Source: an uncultured Christensenella sp. (GTDB lineage Bacteria; Bacillota; Clostridia; Christensenellales; UBA1242). From it: DNA of 38,183 bases. Shown here piece after piece: positions 34,212 to 38,183 of the stretch. Location of the stretch: the NCBI GenBank assembly GCA_905195085.1, contig CAJJUK010000011.1, positions 1 to 38,183 on the forward strand, in the 5' to 3' direction. The notes beneath the pieces are model-generated. The model was not told where the DNA came from. It did not search any database and saw only the letters and a program-made list of their open reading frames with translations. Position 1 is the first letter of the stretch, and every line of letters begins with the position of its first letter. A program made the translations under genes and the position numbers.

Positions 34212-35021
34212 ATGGAAATCGTTGTTGAATACGTGCTCTTGGAGAACCTTCTTATCAATATGATAGTTTTGAAAACAACTGCTCTTTTGACAAAAGAAAA
34301 GGGCAGACTTTTCTTGCTATCATCATTCTTGAGTGCTTGTTTGACCGTGGCGATGCCGATTTTTTATCTTTCTTCGTTTGGTTATTTTTTGATGGAAATT
34401 GGTGTCGCAATTCTCAGTGTTTGCCTTTCATTTAGGTTCAAAACATTAAAAAAATTCCTTCATCTTTTTCTATGCTTTTTCGTCACATTGTTTGTCTATG
34501 GTGGTGCTTGTTATTTCTTTGAAAGTTTGTTTGGAATTCAGTCAATTTTGATTGTGTTGGGCATTGTTGTTTTTGTGTTTGTCACAATCAAATTTCTTAT
34601 GAAGAAGTTTAATCGGAAAGCAAGCATTGATGGGTTTTGTTTTGATGTAGAGATTGAAACTGAAGGAACAGTCACACATTGGAAAGGTTTTTTGGACAGC
34701 GGGAATATGCTCTTTGACCCACTGACAGAAAGTCCTGTGACATTGATTAATTACAAAGTTTTTTCATCTATTTTCAAAGAGATTGATTTGCAAGATATCT
34801 TCATGAAGACCGAGAAACTTAAAAGACTTAGGTTTGCTCATTACATCAATTTCAACACATTGGGCAGCGACAATAAAATTCTAGTTTTTCAAGTTGATAA
34901 ATTGAAAGTAAATGAAAATATAGTGGAAAAGGCGACACTTGGACTGTCTTTGAAAGATTTTGACAAAGCGTTTGGAACAGACATTATTCTGCACAACAAT
35001 TTTGCCACATTGGGCGTTTAA
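34212..35021 (+). CDS. spoIIGA: Sigma-E processing aspartyl protease SpoIIGA
   Basis: 269 residues from the ATG at 34212 (AGAGG five bases upstream; a GTG at 34206 is in frame). The N-terminal half has about five membrane helices (about 5-130). The C-terminal half is a retropepsin-like domain with GFLDSGNMLFDPL, where D162 is the catalytic Asp, as in DTGN of the Bacillus enzyme. It cleaves the pro-sequence of sigma-E, encoded ten bases downstream, after a signal from SpoIIR. A weak TAAAAT at 34191-34196 may be its -10; no confident Spo0A box was identified. Confidence 0.9.
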   Translation: MEIVVEYVLLENLLINMIVLKTTALLTKEKGRLFLLSSFLSACLTVAMPIFYLSSFGYFLMEIGVAILSVCLSFRFKTLKKFLHLFLCFFVTLFVYGGACYFFESLFGIQSILIVLGIVVFVFVTIKFLMKKFNRKASIDGFCFDVEIETEGTVTHWKGFLDSGNMLFDPLTESPVTLINYKVFSSIFKEIDLQDIFMKTEKLKRLRFAHYINFNTLGSDNKILVFQVDKLKVNENIVEKATLGLSLKDFDKAFGTDIILHNNFATLGV

Positions 35022-35031
35022 GGAGGGAAAT

Positions 35032-35760
35032 ATGAACTGGCTTATCAAATTGAAATTGTTACTTTGGAAGTTTTTTAACAGGGAAGACAGCAAACATGCT
35101 GAAGACATCATGTGTTACATTTGCGGAAACAAGGCACTGCCTCAGCCTCTTGAAAGTGAAGAAGAGTTGGTTTTGCTTGAAGAAATTAAAAATGGCAACC
35201 TGACTGCAAGGGACAAACTCATTGAACACAACTTAAGACTTGTTGTTTATATTGCCAAAAAATTTGAAACTTCAGGGATTGAACTTGAGGACTTGATTTC
35301 CATTGGAGCGATTGGACTGATTAAGGCGGTCAAGACTTACAGCATTGACAAAAACATCAAACTTGCGACATACGCTTCTCGCTGCATTGAAAATGAAATT
35401 TTGATGCAACTAAGAAAAAACACAAGAATAAAAAACGAAATTTCTCTTGACGAACCTTTGTCATCGGACGGAGAAGGCAACGAACTGCTTTTGGCAGACA
35501 TCATCTCAGTTGATGAAGAATGTGTTTCCAAAAACATTGAGACTTCGGCCGAAAAACAAATTCTCATGAGTGTGATAGCCAATCTCGACAGTCGAGAACA
35601 GATGATTATGTATCTTCGCTTTGGGCTTGCGGGCAATGAAGAGAAAACACAAAAAGAAGTTGCCGATATGATGGGGATAAGTCAAAGTTACATCTCTCGA
35701 ATTGAAAAGAAAATTTTGTCAAAACTCCGCAAAAAATTAGAAAAAGTTAACGAAATGTAA
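35032..35760 (+). CDS. sigE: Mother-cell sporulation sigma factor, pro-sigma-E
   Basis: 242 residues from the ATG at 35032, with AGGAGG at 35021-35026. The first 28 or so residues are the pro-sequence (hydrophobic and basic, MNWLIKLKLLLWKFF). The region YICGNKALPQPL aligns with YIGGSEALPPPL of B. subtilis, placing cleavage near C28/Y29. Region 2 follows (RLVVYIAKKFETSGIELEDL, KLATYASRCIENEI), and region 4 has a helix-turn-helix in KEVADMMGISQSYISRIEKK. It is an operon partner of spoIIGA. It directs mother-cell genes after septation. Confidence 0.97.
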   Translation: MNWLIKLKLLLWKFFNREDSKHAEDIMCYICGNKALPQPLESEEELVLLEEIKNGNLTARDKLIEHNLRLVVYIAKKFETSGIELEDLISIGAIGLIKAVKTYSIDKNIKLATYASRCIENEILMQLRKNTRIKNEISLDEPLSSDGEGNELLLADIISVDEECVSKNIETSAEKQILMSVIANLDSREQMIMYLRFGLAGNEEKTQKEVADMMGISQSYISRIEKKILSKLRKKLEKVNEM

Positions 35761-35832
35761 AAGCTTATTAAGATTTGATTTTTTGTTGATTTTTGGCGAA
35801 AAAACACTATTTTTGTGGTTTTTGCTTTGGTT

Positions 35833-35862
35833 TGCATAGTTTTGATTGGCATGGAAAAGATA
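35833..35862 (+). promoter_or_regulatory. Sigma-F-type promoter of sigG
   Basis: TGCATA (35833-35838), 14 bases, GGAAAAGATA (35853-35862). This fits the forespore sigma-F consensus (GCATA, then GG-rich -10), which is how sigG is read in B. subtilis. The predicted transcription start is about 24 bases before the ATG. Confidence 0.65.
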
Positions 35863-35891
35863 ACTATATAACAAAAAGCAAGAGGTGAACT

Positions 35892-36665
35892 ATGTCAAAC
35901 AGAGTTGTCATTTCGGGCGTCAATACTTCAAATCTTCCAAAACTTAAGAACCAAGAAATTATGGATCTTCTCAAACAAGTCAAGCAAGGTGATGAGTTTG
36001 CAAGAGACAAATTTGTTGTTGCAAATCTCAGACTTGTCCTTTCAGTCGTTCAGAGGTTTTCTGGTCATTGTGACAAGGCAGATGATATGTTCCAAGTTGG
36101 GTGTGTTGGACTTTTGAAGGCTATTGACAATTTTGACGAAACACTCAATGTCAGATTTTCAACCTATGCTGTGCCAATGATTGTTGGAGAAATCAGAAGA
36201 TATCTTCGTGACAACAATTCAGTCAGAGTTTCCCGTTCAATCAGAGATACGGCTTACAAGGCTTTGCAAGCAAAAGAACACTACATCAAAGAAAACAACA
36301 GTGAACCAACACTTGAGCAGATTGCCCAAATGATTGAAATGCCACTTTCTGATGTGACTTTTGCTCTTGATGCAATAAGCGAAACAATTTCTTTGAGTGA
36401 ACCGATTTATAATGACGGCAATGAAACAATCAGAATTATGGACCAAATCGCTGATGACAAAAATTGTGATGATGACATTCTTGAAAAGTTGTCATTGAAT
36501 GATGCAATCAAAAATCTTTCTGAAAGGGAGAAAGAAATTTTGCTTATGCGATATTATGTTGGCAAAACCCAGATGGAAGTTAGTGAAGAAGTTGGAATTT
36601 CGCAGGCGCAGGTTTCCAGACTTGAGAAAAACGCTTTGAAAACAATCAAAAATTTTATTGATTAA
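35892..36665 (+). CDS. sigG: Forespore sporulation sigma factor sigma-G
   Basis: 257 residues, GAGGTG upstream. It opens with VVISGVNTSNLPKL, the N-terminal motif typical of sigma-G. Region 2 is LRLVLSVVQRF...DDMFQVGCVGLLKAID with RFSTYAVPMIVGEIRRYLRD; region 3 covers about 110-180; region 4 is SEREKEILLMRYYVGKTQ with a helix-turn-helix in EVSEEVGISQAQVSRLE. It drives late forespore genes such as sleB and ypeB. It follows sigE as in most spore-formers but has a separate promoter. Confidence 0.96.
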   Translation: MSNRVVISGVNTSNLPKLKNQEIMDLLKQVKQGDEFARDKFVVANLRLVLSVVQRFSGHCDKADDMFQVGCVGLLKAIDNFDETLNVRFSTYAVPMIVGEIRRYLRDNNSVRVSRSIRDTAYKALQAKEHYIKENNSEPTLEQIAQMIEMPLSDVTFALDAISETISLSEPIYNDGNETIRIMDQIADDKNCDDDILEKLSLNDAIKNLSEREKEILLMRYYVGKTQMEVSEEVGISQAQVSRLEKNALKTIKNFID

Positions 36666-36714
36666 TTTATTTTGTTTTATGAATTTTTAGACAAATTGCG
36701 ACATAAATTACCAC

Positions 36715-37011
36715 ATGGAAACATCATTTTTAGAATTAAGATGCAAAGAAGTTGTCAATGTGGTTGATGGTCGAAGATTGGGACATATTGTTGACATCAT
36801 TTTCAATTTGGAAAATGGTTGTCTGCAGGGTATTGTTGTTCCAGGAGAACGCAATTTTTGGAATGTGTTTAAAAGTGGAATGGAACTTTTTATTCCGCTC
36901 AGCCAAATTGTTAAGGTTGGCGAAGATGCTGTTTTGGTGGAATTGTTTGCAAATGCCAATCCAAATCCACCATACATCATGAGTGCAGGAACGAAGAAAA
37001 AAGAAAAATAA
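36715..37011 (+). CDS. PRC-barrel protein of the YlmC/YmxH family
   Basis: 98 residues with one PRC-barrel: FLELRCKEVVNVVDGRRLGH, then DIIFNLENGCLQGIVVPGE and FIPLSQIVKVGEDAVLVEL. The family lies after sigG in many spore-formers, and some members are sporulation-associated; a molecular function is not established. The ATG has no Shine-Dalgarno sequence. TGAATT (36680-36685), 16 bases and CATAAAT (36702-36708) resemble a sigma-G promoter placed six bases from the ATG, though the -35 is imperfect. Confidence 0.85.
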   Translation: METSFLELRCKEVVNVVDGRRLGHIVDIIFNLENGCLQGIVVPGERNFWNVFKSGMELFIPLSQIVKVGEDAVLVELFANANPNPPYIMSAGTKKKEK

Positions 37012-37035
37012 TTTTTTTGTTTATAAAAAATATGT

Positions 37036-37041
37036 TATAAT
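37036..37041 (+). promoter_or_regulatory. -10 box of the 37048 gene, leaderless spacing
   Basis: A perfect TATAAT ends six bases (CATTTT) before the ATG at 37048. The -35 region is only a T-run. No ribosome binding site is present. Confidence 0.45.
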
Positions 37042-37047
37042 CATTTT

Positions 37048-37350
37048 ATGAAATCAATAAAAACCTTTATACCGCTATCACCATTATCAATGTTAATTAG
37101 ATTCTTATATTTGTTTTTTATTGTGTTAACAGCTTTTTGCATATATGCGTGTGTAGAGGATGAAAACTATTTAATTGCAGAAAAAGTTGTTATAAGTGTT
37201 TTTGTTAGTATTTTCGCCATTTTATTTTTATATCTGTTTATTAGATCTTTTTTTGTGCATGTGAGTTTTAAAAATGACTTTTTTATCGTTTCTTCAGATT
37301 TTTTAATTTTTAAAATTTTCCCTTTTCCCTCTATTGACACATATATATAA
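37048..37350 (+). CDS. Small two-helix membrane protein, probably truncated at its 3' end
   Basis: 100 residues with two hydrophobic segments (about 14-37 and 45-67), then a beta-type stretch VHVSFKNDFFIVSS that looks like the beginning of a domain rather than an end. Leucine and isoleucine codons are mostly TTA and ATT/ATA. The last residues (PFPSIDTYI) are read from the promoter of the next gene, and the sequence style changes at that point. The native reading frame was probably longer and was cut by the join near 37320-37335. No family recognised. Confidence 0.5.
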   Translation: MKSIKTFIPLSPLSMLIRFLYLFFIVLTAFCIYACVEDENYLIAEKVVISVFVSIFAILFLYLFIRSFFVHVSFKNDFFIVSSDFLIFKIFPFPSIDTYI

Positions 37351-37362
37351 AAGTGATATCCT
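37334..37362 (+). promoter_or_regulatory. Promoter of the zinc-responsive cassette
   Basis: TTGACA (37334-37339), 17 bases, TATCCT (37357-37362). It lies just past the change in base composition and overlaps the end of the truncated small gene. Confidence 0.6.
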
Positions 37363-37393
37363 GTTTACAACCAAACAGATGAACAATTATTCA
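37361..37393 (+). promoter_or_regulatory. ArsR/SmtB-type operator region
   Basis: TGAACAATTATTCA (37380-37393) is the inverted repeat typical of SmtB/CzrA-class operators. A second inverted repeat, CTGTTT (37361-37366) / AAACAG (37373-37378), lies just upstream. Both lie between the promoter and the ATG, so a bound repressor would block its own transcription. Confidence 0.65.
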
Positions 37394-37411
37394 CGTGTTA
37401 GGAGGATCCAC

Positions 37412-37774
37412 ATGTCTTTTCCCCCTCCCCTTGTACACTCCGGGCTGAACTGCTCCGAGCTTGTAGCAAAAGTCTCTCAAAACATGCCTTCGCCCGAAAC
37501 AATTTCGCAGCTTGGCGAATTTTTTAAAATTCTTGGCGACCCAACAAGGGTGCGCATTCTTTCTGCTCTTACCCAGTCTGAGCTTTGCGTCAATGACATT
37601 GCAGAGGTACTAGGTATGGAGCGCACTGCTATATCCCATCAGCTCCGTATCCTGCGTACCGCACACCTTGTAAAATCGCGCAGAAACGGCAAAATGATAT
37701 GCTACTCCTTTGACGATGACCACGTAAATGAAATAATTTCACAGGCAACAGACCACATCAGACACACACACTGA
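37412..37774 (+). CDS. Zinc-sensing ArsR/SmtB-family repressor
   Basis: 120 residues from the ATG at 37412 with AGGAGG at 37400-37405. Winged helix: FKILGDPTRVRILSAL, then ELCVNDIAEVLGMERTAISHQL as the recognition helix region, RRNGKMICYSF as the wing. The last helix has D-x-H followed by H-x2-H (DDHV...DHIRH), the alpha-5 metal site of SmtB, CzrA and ZiaR, which points to Zn(II) rather than arsenic; the cysteine pair of CadC is absent (ELCVND). It lies directly before a metal ATPase. Codon use is clearly GC-richer than in the genes before 37300. Confidence 0.85.
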   Translation: MSFPPPLVHSGLNCSELVAKVSQNMPSPETISQLGEFFKILGDPTRVRILSALTQSELCVNDIAEVLGMERTAISHQLRILRTAHLVKSRRNGKMICYSFDDDHVNEIISQATDHIRHTH

Positions 37775-37793
37775 GGGAAAGCTGGAGAAATTT

Positions 37794-38183
37794 ATGCAAC
37801 TTACAAAACATACATTTACAATAAACGACCTTAACTGTGCAAACTGCGCCTCTAAGATTGAACGGCAAGTTGGCAAGCTCGACGGAGTTGTCGGCGCATC
37901 TATCGACCTTGCGGCAGGGCGGCTGATGGTATCTCTTGAGGAGGGCACCGACCCTGAGGACATCCTCGCCGAGGCAAATTACATCGCCGGAAGCATCGAG
38001 CCGGGGGTGACTGTCGTCTCCTCCGCAAAAAAGCCACGTGCAGACGCCCCGGCTGCTACCGAAAGCTGCCAAAGCTGTTCCTGCGGCGTGGAACATGAAC
38101 ACACCCACGAACATGAACACACCCACGGACATGAACACACCCACGGACATGAACACACCCACGGACATGAACACACCCACGGA
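37794..38183 (+). CDS. N-terminus of a P1B-type heavy-metal (Zn/Cd/Pb) ATPase, truncated by window end
   Basis: 130 residues in view, with GGAGA nine bases before the ATG. Residues 1-70 form a heavy-metal-associated ferredoxin-like domain with DLNCANCASKIE, the CxxC metal site of ZntA/CadA-type exporters. A Cys-rich spacer (ESCQSCSCG) follows, then five tandem HEHTHG-type hexapeptides reaching the window edge. The membrane and ATPase domains are not visible, so the ATPase call rests on this N-terminal layout and on the adjacent zinc repressor; a separate metal-binding protein is less likely. High GC content, as in the repressor. Confidence 0.75.
   Translation, partial: MQLTKHTFTINDLNCANCASKIERQVGKLDGVVGASIDLAAGRLMVSLEEGTDPEDILAEANYIAGSIEPGVTVVSSAKKPRADAPAATESCQSCSCGVEHEHTHEHEHTHGHEHTHGHEHTHGHEHTHG
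38094..38183 (+). repeat. 18-bp tandem repeat encoding a His-rich metal-binding tract
   Basis: Five head-to-tail 18-base units beginning CATGAACACACCCACG. Units two to five are identical and unit one differs by one base (GAA for GGA at its last codon). The array is in frame and runs off the end of the window. Confidence 0.95.

Noticed and set aside
37300..37420. Transposon or IS end at the composition change
   Set aside because: No terminal inverted repeats, target-site duplication or transposase fragment could be seen. The inverted repeats present are better explained as operator sites.
38094..38183. CRISPR array or satellite
   Set aside because: The units are contiguous 18-mers with no spacers, in frame with the metal-binding domain, and encode histidine repeats.

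Overview
The window looks like chromosomal DNA of a low-GC, endospore-forming member of the Bacillota, probably Clostridia-like. The evidence is an A+T-rich composition, AGGAGG-type ribosome binding sites, a T-box riboswitch, and a set of Bacillota sporulation genes (sipL, spoIIR, sleB, ypeB, spoVG, spoIIGA, sigE, sigG, ymxH/ylmC type). The DNPR motif in MurE predicts meso-diaminopimelate peptidoglycan. No rRNA, tRNA, CRISPR array or insertion sequence was found.

Layout. 3-3332: 3'-part of a large InlB-repeat surface protein. 3372-9573: mixed housekeeping genes (hemolysin III-like membrane protein, engB, a metallo-beta-lactamase-fold gene broken by one in-frame stop, ppdK, a shikimate-kinase-like ATPase, veg). 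9685-15077: a sporulation block (sipL, spoIIR, sleB-ypeB, then a membrane protein and spoVG on the minus strand). 15202-27101: a division and cell-wall run (murC, alpha/beta hydrolase, murF, ddl, murE, mraY, murD, ftsW, murA, divIB). 27117-30844: a serine T-box with serS, then a DUF2207 protein. 31012-37011: ftsA, ftsZ, a zinc-ribbon membrane protein, spoIIGA, sigE, sigG and a PRC-barrel gene. 37048-37350: a small, probably truncated membrane protein. From about 37330 to the end the DNA changes to a visibly GC-richer style and carries a zinc-sensing ArsR repressor and the start of a P1B-type metal ATPase with a His-rich tandem repeat. That end is either a horizontally acquired cassette or an assembly join.

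The genes work together as follows. MurC, MurD, MurE and MurF, with Ddl, build UDP-MurNAc-pentapeptide. MurA makes its precursor and MraY loads it on the lipid carrier. FtsW, DivIB, FtsA and FtsZ use it at the septum. SpoIIR signals to SpoIIGA to activate pro-sigma-E in the mother cell, while sigma-G acts in the forespore. SipL serves coat and cortex assembly, and SleB/YpeB serve germination.

The most unusual signal is promoter geometry. At least seven genes (engB, the MBL gene, the kinase, murC, the 14008-14724 membrane protein, murA, the 37048 gene) have a -10 hexamer ending 5 to 7 bases before the start codon and no Shine-Dalgarno sequence; the alpha/beta hydrolase and the PRC-barrel gene are weaker cases. 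This predicts leaderless mRNAs, which is not expected at this frequency in Bacillota. Other points are a MurF with a membrane-anchored N-terminus in place of its substrate domain, an FtsA without its membrane-targeting helix, and a sigma-F-type promoter before sigG.
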